From Pseudomonas soli (GTDB taxonomy: Bacteria; Pseudomonadota; Gammaproteobacteria; Pseudomonadales; Pseudomonadaceae), in contig NZ_FOEQ01000001.1 of NCBI RefSeq assembly GCF_900110655.1, positions 843,152 to 907,151 of the forward strand: a DNA stretch of 64,000 nucleotides. The letters run 5' to 3'. The notes below the pieces were generated by a model. That model worked only from the letters and a program-made list of their open reading frames with translations. It had not been told where the DNA came from and did no database searches. Shown here one piece after another: positions 8,688-17,408 of the stretch (position 1 is its first letter; each line of letters opens with the position of its first letter). A program made the translations under genes and the position numbers.

Positions 8688-10829
8688 ATGAAGTTCAAGT
8701 CGATCCAGTTTTCCGTAGCCGCCCTGGCCGGTGCCATCGTGCTGAGTATTGTCGCGGCCCTGGTGCTGTACGCCGTCTACTCCGGGCAACGCACCCAGGC
8801 CCTGGTGCAACAGCGCACCCAGCAACAGTTCGAAAACGTCATCGAGCAGCGCCTCACCGCCCTGGCGCGCACCCAGGTCAGCGAGATCCAGCGCGGCCTC
8901 GAAGCTCCGTTGTCGATCGCCCGCGGCCTGGCCACTGGCAACGCCATGCTCGGCATGCAGGGAAGCGACGGCCAAGCGCTGATGAGGGTCGACCGCGAGC
9001 ACCTGATCAACCAGCTCAAGCGCACCGTGGAGGTCAATCCAAGCGTGCTCGGCGCTTACCTTGGCTGGGAGCCAAACGCCCTCGACCATGCCGATGCCCG
9101 CTACGTCGGCAGCAGCCTGGTGGGTATCGACAGCGCCAACGGCCGCTTCCTGCCCTGGTGGTTCCGCAATGGCGATGGCAGCCTTGGCCAGGACAAGCTG
9201 GCCGATGTCGACGACCGCACAGTCCTCGCCACCGGCGTGCGCGCCAGCGAGTACTACCTGTGCCCCAAGGAGTCGAAGAAGGCCTGCGTGATCGACCCCG
9301 CGCCTTATAAAGTGGGCGACAAGATGGTCATGCTGGCGTCGTTCGTCGAACCGATCATGGTCGATGGCCAGTTCCAGGGCATGGCCGGTGCCGACCTGTC
9401 GGTGAACTTCATCCAGGACCTGCTCAATGCCGCCGATCGCCAGCTGTACGACGGCGCCGGCGAGCTGGCGCTGGTTTCCAGCAACGGCCGCCTGGTGGCC
9501 TATACCCGTGATCCGGCGAAATTCGGCGAGAAGGCCAGCGATGTGCTGGACAGCGACGAAGCCAGCACCCTCAACAGCCTGAGCGGCGAAACCCTGCACT
9601 ACGAAGTGGACGCCGGCAAGGATCGCATCGAGCTGTACCTGCCGTTCAAGGTCGCCAACACCGATGCCCGCTGGACACTGCTGCTGGAACTGCCGCTGAG
9701 CGCCGTGATGGCTGAGGTCAACCAGCTGCAGAAGGATCTGGCCGAACAGCGTCGTACCGATATCACGGGCATGACCCTCGTTGGCCTCGGCATCGCCGCC
9801 CTTGGCCTGCTGGTGATCTGGTTGCTGGCCCTGGGCATCGCCCGCCCGCTCAAGCAGATGGTGGCGATGCTCGACGACATCGCCCAGGGCGAAGGCGACC
9901 TGACCCGTCGCCTGCACAGCGACCGCGCCGACGAGCTGGGTGCCATCGCCAAGGGCTTCAATACCTTCCTGGCCAAGTTGCAGGCCATGATCAGCCAGGT
10001 AGTGGGTTCGGTGCAGAAGGTCAGCGATTCGTCCGAGCACACCGCCGACATCGCCATCCGAACCAACCAGGGCGTGCACAAGCAGATGGCCGAGATCGAC
10101 CAGGTGGCCACCGCCGTGCATGAAATGACCGCTACCGCCCAGGATGTCGCGCGCAACGCCACGCAAGCCGCCCAGGCCGCCAGCGCGGCCGACCGCGCCG
10201 CCAACCAGGGCCTGGAAATCGTGCGCGACACTTCCAGCGCCATCAGCGCCCTGGCCAGCGAGATCGGCCGCGCAGTCACCGTGGTCCAGGACCTGGCCCG
10301 CGACAGCGAAAACATCAATGCGATCCTCGTGGCCATCCGCGCCATTGCCGAGCAGACCAACCTGCTGGCGCTCAACGCCGCCATCGAGGCCGCCCGCGCC
10401 GGCGAGCAGGGCCGTGGCTTCGCCGTGGTCGCCGACGAGGTGCGCAACCTGGCGCAGAAGACCCAGCAGGCCACCGAAGAAATCCAGCAGATGATCCAGC
10501 AACTGCAGCAGGGCACCCGCGAAGTGGTCAAGGTGATGGAAGACAGCCAGGGCAAGACCGACGACAGCGTGCTGCAGGCCAGCCGCGCTGCCGAGGCGCT
10601 GGAAAGCATCACCCAGGCGGTGTCGGTGATCAACGACATGAACACCCAGATCGCCAGTGCCGCCGAGGAACAGAGTGCCGTGGCCGAGGACATCAACCGC
10701 AACGTGATCAACATCGGCCAGGTGGCCGGCGAAGTGGCGGGCGGTGCCGACGAGTCGAGCCAGGCCAGCGCCGAGCTGACCAAGCTGGCGGAGCAGCAGC
10801 GCCGCCTGATCAATCAATTCAGGGTCTGA
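8688..10829 (+). CDS. Methyl-accepting chemotaxis protein with dCache-type sensor domain
   Basis: 713 residues. The order is: a short cytoplasmic start; TM1 (about residues 8-30); a large periplasmic sensor of about 320 residues with double-Cache features ([16 protein letters not shown]); TM2 (about 362-384); a HAMP domain ([20 protein letters not shown]); and a coiled-coil signalling domain. The conserved hairpin tip includes [20 protein letters not shown]. No C-terminal CheR/CheB pentapeptide is seen. It senses an extracellular ligand, often an amino or organic acid for dCache receptors, and relays to CheA/CheW. The ligand cannot be told from sequence. Confidence 0.92.
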   Translation: MKFKSIQFSVAALAGAIVLSIVAALVLYAVYSGQRTQALVQQRTQQQFENVIEQRLTALARTQVSEIQRGLEAPLSIARGLATGNAMLGMQGSDGQALMRVDREHLINQLKRTVEVNPSVLGAYLGWEPNALDHADARYVGSSLVGIDSANGRFLPWWFRNGDGSLGQDKLADVDDRTVLATGVRASEYYLCPKESKKACVIDPAPYKVGDKMVMLASFVEPIMVDGQFQGMAGADLSVNFIQDLLNAADRQLYDGAGELALVSSNGRLVAYTRDPAKFGEKASDVLDSDEASTLNSLSGETLHYEVDAGKDRIELYLPFKVANTDARWTLLLELPLSAVMAEVNQLQKDLAEQRRTDITGMTLVGLGIAALGLLVIWLLALGIARPLKQMVAMLDDIAQGEGDLTRRLHSDRADELGAIAKGFNTFLAKLQAMISQVVGSVQKVSDSSEHTADIAIRTNQGVHKQMAEIDQVATAVHEMTATAQDVARNATQAAQAASAADRAANQGLEIVRDTSSAISALASEIGRAVTVVQDLARDSENINAILVAIRAIAEQTNLLALNAAIEAARAGEQGRGFAVVADEVRNLAQKTQQATEEIQQMIQQLQQGTREVVKVMEDSQGKTDDSVLQASRAAEALESITQAVSVINDMNTQIASAAEEQSAVAEDINRNVINIGQVAGEVAGGADESSQASAELTKLAEQQRRLINQFRV

Positions 10830-10854
10830 GCTTTAAGCCGCAAGTGTATAGCGA

Positions 10855-10888
10855 CAAGTCAAAGCCGAGCACGAACCGCTTTGACTTG
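10855..10888. terminator. Stem-loop between convergent MCP and SRAP genes
   Basis: A perfect 11-bp inverted repeat, CAAGTCAAAGC (10855-10865) and GCTTTGACTTG (10878-10888), with outer partial pairing (GCAAG/CTTGC). It lies in the 85-bp gap between two convergent stops. There is no T-run, so it may be a transcript-end stabiliser rather than a classical terminator. Confidence 0.5.
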
Positions 10889-10914
10889 CCGCTTGCAACT
10901 CACAGCTTACGCCG

Positions 10915-11535
10915 TCAGGCGGGGGTCAGGCACTCCGGCCCATCGAGCTTCGGATCGTTGACGAAATGTGCCAGCGCCCGCTCACGCAGTGCCGTCGGCG
11001 GCTTGGCCAGCAGCTCGTGCAGTTTTGCCATCGGCGTGCCGGGGTCCAGCCACAGCGCCTGCTCGGCCTCGTCCATAATCAGCGGCCGACGCTGGTTCAT
11101 CGCCGCTTGCGTGACCACCGCACAACTCAGCCACTCTTGTTCCTGCACCGGGTAGATCTCCCACACCGCGGCGAAGAACAACGACGCGCCCTCCCCCGGC
11201 GTTACCCAGTACGGGCGCTTGCGCGCCGTGCCGCGCCATTCGTAGAAGCCGTTGGCGGGCATCAGGCAACGGCGCTGGCGCAGGGGTTCGCGGAACATCG
11301 GCTGCTCGGCCAGGGTTTCGGCACGGGCCTGTGCCGGTGTGCGGGAAAGGTCGGTGAGCCAGGCCGGGGTCAGCCCCCAACGAGCGCTGGCCAGCTGCAG
11401 CTGGCCGTCGACCTGGCGCTGAATCAGTACCGAGGCGCCGGGCGCAATATTCCATTGGGCCTTCTGGCCCGGGGGGAAGCCCGGCAGGCCGGCGAAGCTC
11501 TGGGACCAGCGAAACAGGGCGTAGCGTCCACACAT
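10915..11535 (-). CDS. SRAP (SOS response-associated peptidase / HMCES-YedK) family protein, divergent active site
   Basis: 206 residues. I start at the ATG giving MCGRY, because the family needs Cys2 exposed after Met removal; a start four codons earlier would block it. SRAP proteins form a covalent thiazolidine crosslink with abasic sites in single-stranded DNA through Cys2. Cys2 and the Glu of GFYEW (Glu99) are present. Compared from memory with E. coli YedK, the active-site Asn75 (NARVET) aligns with Gln69 (QARAET), and His160 (HDRRPL) with Asn147 (NQRRPL) after a four-residue shortening. It is the third gene of an operon with a zinc-ribbon protein and a DUF2007 protein. Confidence 0.85.
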   Translation of the reverse strand: MCGRYALFRWSQSFAGLPGFPPGQKAQWNIAPGASVLIQRQVDGQLQLASARWGLTPAWLTDLSRTPAQARAETLAEQPMFREPLRQRRCLMPANGFYEWRGTARKRPYWVTPGEGASLFFAAVWEIYPVQEQEWLSCAVVTQAAMNQRRPLIMDEAEQALWLDPGTPMAKLHELLAKPPTALRERALAHFVNDPKLDGPECLTPA

Positions 11536-11550
11536 GGGCGAAATCAAAAC

Positions 11551-11811
11551 CTAGCAGATCAGGGTTCCGGGATAACTCTCCGGTTCGTCACCGGCAAGCG
11601 GCTGGGCGGCATTGTACTCATCGATCAGCTGCCGTGCGTACCCGGCCTGCTCGTCGGGCACCGCCAGACCGAGCAAGCCGTGCATCGGCAACTCGCCCAC
11701 GGCGCCCATCAGGTCGCGCCCGACCAGGTGCACCTCGATGCCTTCGCTGGCCAGCATGCCCACCAGTACCTGGGCCTCCAGCAGGCTTTCCGGTTCATAG
11801 ATTCGCCGCAT
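11551..11811 (-). CDS. DUF2007 domain protein (putative signal-transducing protein)
   Basis: 86 residues, a small soluble protein. The text RRIYEPESLLEAQVLVGMLASEGIEVHLVG is typical of DUF2007, a ferredoxin-like fold related to PII-type and ACT-like small domains; no activity is established. Its ATG overlaps the stop of the upstream CPXCG gene (ATGA), and 15 bp separate its stop from the SRAP start, so the three genes form one operon. The function in this operon is unknown. Confidence 0.75.
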   Translation of the reverse strand: MRRIYEPESLLEAQVLVGMLASEGIEVHLVGRDLMGAVGELPMHGLLGLAVPDEQAGYARQLIDEYNAAQPLAGDEPESYPGTLIC

Positions 11812-11993
11812 CAGTCGTTCTCACCGTAGACATCGAGCATCCACTCCTCACCATGGACCTGCAGCACGAAGCGAATGGGCTTGCAGCACACCTGGCAGTC
11901 CTCGATGTATTCCTGGTCGCCGCCGGACAAGTCCACCGTGGTTTCGACTTCCTCGCCACAGTAAGGGCAATCGTAGATCGCAGTTTCCAGCAT
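11811..11993 (-). CDS. CPXCG-motif zinc-ribbon protein
   Basis: 60 residues. Two cysteine pairs, CPYC near residue 8 and CQVC near residue 36, are spaced as in a zinc ribbon, followed by the family stretch KPIRFVLQVHG. The family is named for the CPXCG motif and has no established function. It is the first gene of the operon with DUF2007 and SRAP and is divergent from the acyltransferase gene. Confidence 0.8.
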   Translation of the reverse strand: MLETAIYDCPYCGEEVETTVDLSGGDQEYIEDCQVCCKPIRFVLQVHGEEWMLDVYGEND

Positions 11994-12115
11994 CGCGGCC
12001 TCCGGAGTGACTTGTGCGTATAATTGCCGGTCTGTTTACAGGGCCTGTGTGCGTCCGAGCCGTTTTTCGGAGCCCGCCCCTACCTAATTACCCTAGCCGT
12101 TTCCAACAAGAGAGC

Positions 12116-13285
12116 ATGATGGGCGAATTCGATGCCATCCGACCGTACGACGACGCTGAGGTCCCTGCTGTGCTGGCACGCCTGCTCAGCGACCCGGCAT
12201 TCCTCGATATCCTCACCCACTTCCGCTTTCCGCGCGCGGCGGGTGCCTTCGGCTGGCTGCTCAAACCACTGATCGCCCGGCGCCTGCGCAAGGAATTTGC
12301 CGGCGTGACCTGCGTATCCACGCTGCAGGACAAGGTCGAGTACTACGTCGACCGCACCATCGACCGCGCCACCGACGGCGTCACCTACAGCGGCGTCGAA
12401 CAGCTCAAGTCCGGTACCGCCTACCTGTTCCTGGCCAACCACCGTGACATCGTGATGGACCCGGCCTTCGTCAACTATGCGGTGTACCACGCCGGCCTGC
12501 CGACACCGCGCATCGCCATCGGCGATAACCTGCTGCAAAAGCCGTTCGTCAGCGACATGATGCGCCTGAACAAGAGTTTCATCGTGCACCGTTCGATCAG
12601 CGGCCGCCGCGAGAAACTGGCCGCCTATCAACTGCTCTCGGCCTACATCAACCATTCGATCCGCAACGATGGCGCGTCGATCTGGATCGCCCAGGCCGAA
12701 GGCCGCGCTAAGGACGGTGACGACCGCACCGATTCGGCGATCCTGAAAATGTTCCACATGAGCCGCAAGGACGAACCGTTCGGCGCGGTGATCCAGAGCC
12801 TGAACCTGATCCCCGTGTCGATCAGCTACGAGTACGACCCCTGCGACCAGGCCAAGGCCCGCGAGCTGTACATCCGCGCCACCACCGGCACCTACAAGAA
12901 GGCACCCGGCGAGGACGACAACAGCATCGCCCAGGGCATCACCGGCTACAAAGGGCGGGTTCACATCAACTTCGCCCCTCCGGTGACCGAGTACCACGAG
13001 GACACCAAGCAGCTGGCGCAGGCCATCGACCGGCAGATCCTTGGCGGCTACCGGCTGTTCCCGGTGCATTACCTGGCCTATGCGATGTGGGCGGAGAAAG
13101 ATGCGGCACTCGAAGTGCCGAGCGCGGAAAAACTGTTCCCCGCCGATGAACTGGCCAAGGCCAAGGAAGAATGGCAGCGCCGGCTGGATGCCTGCCCGGT
13201 CGAGCAGCAGCCGTACCTGGTGCAGCAGTACGCGACGCCGGTGCGCAATCAGTATCAGGTGAAGCGTCAGCCCACTTCAGCCTGA
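12116..13285 (+). CDS. 1-acyl-sn-glycerol-3-phosphate acyltransferase family protein
   Basis: 389 residues from the ATG at 12116 (a second ATG follows directly; AAGAGAG lies upstream). The PlsC-type motifs are present: NHRDIVMD (residues 108-115; His and Asp of HX4D), VHRSISGRREKL, EGRAKDGDD in the glycerophosphate-binding position, and LIPVSI. The protein has about 100 residues before motif I and a long C-terminal tail, so it belongs to a longer subgroup than PlsC. It has no obvious membrane helices beyond weak hydrophobic segments. It likely transfers an acyl chain to a phospholipid precursor; the acceptor is unknown. A TATAAT at 12019-12024 is a plausible -10 element. Confidence 0.82.
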   Translation: MMGEFDAIRPYDDAEVPAVLARLLSDPAFLDILTHFRFPRAAGAFGWLLKPLIARRLRKEFAGVTCVSTLQDKVEYYVDRTIDRATDGVTYSGVEQLKSGTAYLFLANHRDIVMDPAFVNYAVYHAGLPTPRIAIGDNLLQKPFVSDMMRLNKSFIVHRSISGRREKLAAYQLLSAYINHSIRNDGASIWIAQAEGRAKDGDDRTDSAILKMFHMSRKDEPFGAVIQSLNLIPVSISYEYDPCDQAKARELYIRATTGTYKKAPGEDDNSIAQGITGYKGRVHINFAPPVTEYHEDTKQLAQAIDRQILGGYRLFPVHYLAYAMWAEKDAALEVPSAEKLFPADELAKAKEEWQRRLDACPVEQQPYLVQQYATPVRNQYQVKRQPTSA

Positions 13286-13293
13286 CAACACAC

Positions 13294-13380
13294 CTGTAGG
13301 AGCGGCTTTAGCCGCGATCACCCGCAAAGCGGGTGCCAGGCACCGCGTTGCCTGGATCGCGGCTGAAGCCGCTCCTACAG
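13294..13380. repeat. Paired REP-type inverted repeat
   Basis: Two copies of a GTAGGAGCGGCTTTAGCCGCGATC-like unit face each other (13294-13319 and about 13354-13380), with a smaller stem between them (CCCGCAAAGCGGG, GCCAGGCACCGCGTTGCCTGG). This is the GGAGCGGCTTTAGCCGCG subtype of Pseudomonas REP doublet. It lies between the acyltransferase and a small convergent membrane-protein gene. Confidence 0.8.
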
Positions 13381-13396
13381 GGTCGACATCAGCGAT

Positions 13397-13657
13397 TCAG
13401 ATCCAGGTACTGAACCAGGACAGCAGCAACGCCATCGCCAGGCAGCAGAAGCCGAGGATGTAGTAATAGCGCGGCACCCGCTGCTCGAGCACGTCCACCA
13501 CCCCTTCATCCATCGCCAGGCTTTCCCTCGCAAGCGCCTCGCGGCGCCGGGCGCCGTGCAGCAGCAAGCCGCCCGGGCAAGTGATCAGCAAAGCCAGCAG
13601 ATTGATCAGCTTGGCCGGATGGGCGGCCAGGAAGCCCCAGAGCACTTGCAACGACAT
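13397..13657 (-). CDS. Small two-helix inner-membrane protein, unknown function
   Basis: 86 residues. There are hydrophobic helices at about residues 16-34 (LINLLALLITCPGGLLLHG) and 66-86 (YILGFCCLAMALLLSWFSTW), with a charged linker rich in Arg and Glu between them. The N-terminus is short and the C-terminus lies directly at the helix end. I do not recognise a family. It is monocistronic, convergent with the acyltransferase gene and separated from it by a REP doublet. Confidence 0.65.
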   Translation of the reverse strand: MSLQVLWGFLAAHPAKLINLLALLITCPGGLLLHGARRREALARESLAMDEGVVDVLEQRVPRYYYILGFCCLAMALLLSWFSTWI

Positions 13658-13815
13658 TACGCGACCTCGGTATCACATGTGGCAAAGCCCGGCATTCTAC
13701 CCAAGCCCACATCGACCACCGCCACTTTGCGACCAGCTGTCATCTAATTTCACCTGTCACACGCTCGTCATCAAGACAGGCCACCCTGTCGGCCTTCAAC
13801 TGACCGGAGCTTGTC

Positions 13816-14022
13816 ATGCTGCACGCCGAAAACCAGGACCGCCTCTACCTCGTGGCCCAGAGCGACGAACAACAGGCGCTGATCGACAGCTTCGCGATCA
13901 ACGTCCAGGACCGTCAGTGGCTGGTGTATTGCGCCCTGGGCGGGCATGCCCATGACGACCTGCCGGAGATCGACCCGCACACGGGCATCAGCCTTCTGGA
14001 CTTTCACGTCCAGGCCGCCTGA
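13816..14022 (+). CDS. Small acidic protein, unknown function
   Basis: 68 residues, MLHAENQDRLYL... to ...FHVQAA, with no signal peptide or membrane helix. GAGC at about 13808 gives a weak ribosome site. The composition is acidic with several His and Asp residues (GGHAHDDLPEIDPHTG). I do not recognise it outside pseudomonads. A MITE-like hairpin begins 6 bp after its stop and may shape its transcript end. Confidence 0.6.
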   Translation: MLHAENQDRLYLVAQSDEQQALIDSFAINVQDRQWLVYCALGGHAHDDLPEIDPHTGISLLDFHVQAA

Positions 14023-14028
14023 CTGGCC

Positions 14029-14193
14029 CTAGTGTGGTGTTTTGCAAATACGACCAATAACTCGCGAGTGATTTTTGCGCTCAGGCAAGGCGTCGCGACG
14101 AGTCGTAGCCCAGCTACGGCGAGGAGCGACAACGCCGCATGAGCGCAAAAAGCACCGCGAGTTATGGTCGTTATTTGTGAAACACAACACTAG
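14029..14193. mobile_element. 165-bp MITE-like inverted-repeat element flanked by CTAG
   Basis: The ends are near-perfect inverted repeats: TGTGGTGTTTTGCAAATACG... at the left and ...TTATTTGTGAAACACAACA at the right. The complementarity continues inward through CGCGAGT...ATTTTTGCGCTCAGGCAAGGCG against CGCCGCATGAGCGCAAAAAG. The whole segment can fold into one long hairpin. CTAG occurs at both outer edges (14029-14032 and 14190-14193), as expected for a 4-bp target duplication of the YTAR type. It has no coding capacity. Confidence 0.65.
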
Positions 14194-14204
14194 AGACAGC
14201 CATG

Positions 14205-14243
14205 AAAAAGCCCGCTGCCTGATCCCAGGCAGCGGGCTTTTTG
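14205..14243. terminator. Bidirectional intrinsic terminator
   Basis: AAAAAGCCCGCTGCCTG and its complement CAGGCAGCGGGCTTTTT form a strong hairpin with A- and T-runs on both sides. It lies directly after the yajG-like gene (minus strand) and after the small gene and MITE on the plus strand. Confidence 0.9.
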
Positions 14244-14260
14244 ACGCGGTATCGGCGTGC

Positions 14261-14851
14261 TTACTCGCCCAGTACCTGACCGACGGTCGGGTCCTTGAAC
14301 AGGCGGGTCAGGGCATCGCTGAGCACGTCGCTCACCAGCTTGGTGTTGGTTTCCTGGTTCGGCGCCATGCCGAACCGCTGGTCCAGCGACGCACCATAAC
14401 GGCCGCTGTAGCGACGGTTGGCGTTCGACACATCAGCGCGGAAGGTGGCACCGATGGTCGCCTCGGTCACGTACATCTTGTCCTTGGGCGACTGGTACTT
14501 GAGCTCGGCCAGGGTCACGGTCAACTGCGGGGCATTGCCGGCATTCGGCGTCGGGGTGAAGCCCAGCAGGCGCACCGCCGCTTCGGCCTGGGCCTGCAGC
14601 TTGGGCACCACGTCATTGCCATTGACGGTGATGGTGCTGGTCTCGGGGTACATGCCACCACGGGTGCCGAGCGACTGCGAGGCGCGCCCATCGACGACCC
14701 TGACCACCACCGGCTGGCCGTGGCCGACCGGGGCCAATTGCTGGGTGAGCTTGGGTTGCGGGCTGAGTTGCTGCGGGCTGTGGGCACAACCGGCCAGGCT
14801 CAGGCTGGCCACCGCGAACAAACCGACCAACAGACGTTGCAACATGCGCAT
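14261..14851 (-). CDS. YajG family lipoprotein
   Basis: 196 residues with a lipoprotein signal (MRMLQRLLVGLFAVASLSLAGC, lipobox LAGC) followed by the YajG-family text VVRVVDGRASQSLGTRGG and VTLAELKYQ. YajG proteins are outer-membrane or periplasmic lipoproteins of unknown biochemical role. The gene is monocistronic and ends at a strong bidirectional terminator. Confidence 0.82.
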   Translation of the reverse strand: MRMLQRLLVGLFAVASLSLAGCAHSPQQLSPQPKLTQQLAPVGHGQPVVVRVVDGRASQSLGTRGGMYPETSTITVNGNDVVPKLQAQAEAAVRLLGFTPTPNAGNAPQLTVTLAELKYQSPKDKMYVTEATIGATFRADVSNANRRYSGRYGASLDQRFGMAPNQETNTKLVSDVLSDALTRLFKDPTVGQVLGE

Positions 14852-14988
14852 TTCTCCAGAAAAAGCGGCAAAGGCCCACAGTATACCTAGCGCGCCACAC
14901 GCCAGCCATCGCCCGGCCCGCTTGTCACAATCGTTTCATGCCCCTGCGTTTATCCTTGCGTCAGCCCTCCCTCACAGGACACCACGTC

Positions 14989-15222
14989 ATGGCCTCGCTC
15001 TGGACCCTGCTCTTCCACCGCCCGCGCCACGCCACCTACGCCCGCCTCGACAGCGATGGCACCTGCCTGGCCTTCAAGCACTGCGCCACACCGCCGGGCA
15101 ACGGCACCTGGGTGCAGGTCAGCGAAGCGCGACTGGCCTGGCTGGGCCGCCCGCTGCCGGCCAGCGCCCGGGTTTGCCAGGGTGCAATGCGCCTTTGGCA
15201 GCAACGCACCCTCGCAGCCTGA
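14989..15222 (+). CDS. Small hypothetical protein
   Basis: 77 residues from the ATG at 14989, chosen over an ATG at 14938 because ACAGGA (14973-14978) lies about ten bases upstream. The protein is Arg/Ala/Trp-rich (MASLWTLLFHRPRHATYARLD) and has no signal peptide or recognised domain. The coding bias resembles its neighbours. The family is not recognised; it may be Pseudomonas-specific. Confidence 0.55.
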   Translation: MASLWTLLFHRPRHATYARLDSDGTCLAFKHCATPPGNGTWVQVSEARLAWLGRPLPASARVCQGAMRLWQQRTLAA

Positions 15223-15826
15223 CAAACGCTGCAATAAAAACCAACAAGTACGCCCTTTCCGCCCGCGACATCGTTATAATCTCCCCCCGATTATAAGGAC
15301 GTCTCCTGATCGGGCCCCGCATTCGCCGCTTCAACCCGGCACCCTCGACGCTTCGCCCACAGAGAGCCTTCCACTCAGGTCTTGCATTGGCTGTCGTGCC
15401 TGCTGTTTTCGGCCGTCCGCTGCGCATGAACCTGCGGGTTGCCATCGCGCAGTCCACTTTTGAGGTTCACGACTCCAAAAGAGCGTGAAAAAACGGTTTT
15501 TCACAACTTCACGAGAGTGTGGCGAGCAAATGAACAGTCTGGCATGTGCAAGAGCGGCAGATGTGTACCGAACAGCCCTGAACAGACGGCAAGAGCGCTC
15601 ATCCCTGATGAACGCCTGAGGCCGGTCCATAACGCACGACGGACCACTTGACCATAAGTCGAATTGCCGCACCCGTGGCAATGGGCGTTCAATAGCCGAA
15701 CACCCAAGACTGATTGGCGGTGTCCGCGGAAGTTGCAAGAACTGCGAAGAGTCGGACATGGCGATCCTGGCCAACCCAGGGATCCTATGCTGTCAATTAG
15801 GTGCTGTAGATTGTGGAGACGCGTTA
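15223..15826. other. Roughly 600-bp region upstream of mqo with no convincing gene
   Basis: No frame here has good coding character. Two structures stand out. The first is a perfect 8-bp palindrome, TTATAATC/GATTATAA (15274-15281, 15289-15296), which includes a TATAAT-like -10. The second is a hairpin, GTGAAAAAA/TTTTTCAC (15485-15504), without a following T-run. If transcription of mqo starts near 15285, the leader would exceed 500 nt, which leaves room for a regulatory RNA; this is inference. Confidence 0.4.
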
Positions 15827-17332
15827 ATGGCGCAGAACGAATCGGTTGATGTGGTACTGGTAGGCGCGGGCATCATGAGTGCCACCCTGGCCGTACTGCT
15901 CAAGGAGCTCGACCCGACCCTGAAGCTAGAGGTCGTCGAGGCGATGGACTCCGGAGCCGCGGAGAGTTCCAACCCCTGGAACAACGCCGGTACCGGCCAT
16001 GCCGGCCTGTGCGAGCTCAATTACACCCCGCAGGCCGCCGATGGCAGCATCGACATCAAGAAGGCCGTGCACATCAACACCCAGTTCGAGGTTTCGCGCC
16101 AGTTCTGGGCCTACCTGAGCCGCAAAGGCAACTTCGGCTCGCCGCGCGCCTTCATCAACCCGGTGCCGCACCTGAGCTACGTCGAAGGTGACAAGGGCGT
16201 CTCGTTCCTCAAGAAGCGTTTCGAGCTGCTCAAGCAGCACCACGCCTTCGCCGAGATGGAATACACCGAAGACAAGGCGGTGATGAAGGACTGGATGCCG
16301 CTGATGATGCCAGGCCGCCCGGCCGACCAGCACATCGCTGCCACCCGCGTGATGAAAGGCACCGACGTCAACTTCGGTGCCCTCACCAACAAGCTCCTCA
16401 AGCTGCTTGGCGACTCGCCCGATGCCCAGGTCAAGTACAGCAAGAAGGTCGTCGGCCTGCGCCGCAACGGCAGCGGCTGGACCGTGAGCATCAAGGACGT
16501 CAACAGCGGCGGCAGCCGTGAAGTGGACGCCCGCTTCGTCTTCCTCGGTGCCGGTGGCGCCGCCCTGCCCCTGCTGCAGGTGTCCGGCATCCCGGAAAGC
16601 AAGGGCTTCGGCGGCTTCCCGGTCAGCGGCCAGTGGCTGCGTTGCGACAACCCGGAGATCGTCAAGCAGCACCAGGCCAAGGTCTATAGCCAGGCCGCGG
16701 TCGGCGCCCCGCCGATGTCGGTACCACACCTGGACACCCGCGTGGTCGACGGCAAGAAATCACTGCTGTTCGGGCCATACGCCGGCTTCACCACCAAGTT
16801 CCTCAAGCACGGCTCCTTCATGGACCTGCCGCTGTCGGTGCGCATGGGCAACATCGGCCCGATGCTGGCCGTAGCCCGTGACAACATGGACCTGACCAAG
16901 TACCTGGTCAGCGAAGTGATGCAGTCGATGGAGCAGCGCCTGGAATCGCTGCGCCGCTTCTACCCGGAGGCGAAAGCCGAGGACTGGCGCCTGGAAGTGG
17001 CCGGCCAGCGCGTGCAAATCATCAAGAAGGATCCGAAGAAAGGCGGCATCCTGCAGTTCGGCACCGAGCTGGTCTCGGCCGAAGACGGCAGCCTGGCTGC
17101 CCTGCTGGGCGCATCGCCGGGCGCATCGGTGACCGTGTCGATCATGCTCGAGCTGATCGAGCGCTGCTTCCCAGAGCAGGCCAAGGGCGCCTGGGCCGCC
17201 AAGCTCAAGGAAATCTTCCCCGCCCGTGAGAAGACCCTGGCCACCGACGCGGCCCTATACCACAAGATCAGCGCTGAAAACGATGTGGCGCTGGAGCTGG
17301 TGGAAAGCAGCCCGGCCAAGCATTACGCCTGA
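15827..17332 (+). CDS. mqo: Malate:quinone oxidoreductase
   Basis: 501 residues. The ATG at 15827 follows GGAG (15815-15818); the upstream in-frame extension is not needed. The FAD-binding motif [16 protein letters not shown] lies at about residues 9-24, and the family text [22 protein letters not shown] (about 48-69) is present. Mqo is a peripheral inner-membrane flavoenzyme that oxidises malate to oxaloacetate and passes electrons to quinone, the main malate-oxidising route in pseudomonads. It is monocistronic with a clear terminator. Several mqo paralogues are common in Pseudomonas. Confidence 0.95.
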   Translation: MAQNESVDVVLVGAGIMSATLAVLLKELDPTLKLEVVEAMDSGAAESSNPWNNAGTGHAGLCELNYTPQAADGSIDIKKAVHINTQFEVSRQFWAYLSRKGNFGSPRAFINPVPHLSYVEGDKGVSFLKKRFELLKQHHAFAEMEYTEDKAVMKDWMPLMMPGRPADQHIAATRVMKGTDVNFGALTNKLLKLLGDSPDAQVKYSKKVVGLRRNGSGWTVSIKDVNSGGSREVDARFVFLGAGGAALPLLQVSGIPESKGFGGFPVSGQWLRCDNPEIVKQHQAKVYSQAAVGAPPMSVPHLDTRVVDGKKSLLFGPYAGFTTKFLKHGSFMDLPLSVRMGNIGPMLAVARDNMDLTKYLVSEVMQSMEQRLESLRRFYPEAKAEDWRLEVAGQRVQIIKKDPKKGGILQFGTELVSAEDGSLAALLGASPGASVTVSIMLELIERCFPEQAKGAWAAKLKEIFPAREKTLATDAALYHKISAENDVALELVESSPAKHYA

Positions 17333-17345
17333 TCCGGCTGAAACG

Positions 17346-17375
17346 AAAAAACGCCCCCCCGGGGCGTTTTTTTTG
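17346..17375 (+). terminator. Intrinsic terminator of mqo
   Basis: AAAACGCCCC-CCC-GGGGCGTTTT followed by a T-run, a few bases after the mqo stop. Confidence 0.9.
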
Positions 17376-17408
17376 CCTGGGCCGAGCCCGCAAAGCGGGG
17401 CAGCCAGA

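Noticed and set aside
8505-10817. 770-codon open frame antisense to the chemoreceptor gene
   Set aside because: It is a GC-rich shadow of the plus-strand MCP gene, which has full domain structure; the antisense text is low-complexity (Gly/Leu/Val/His/Asp).
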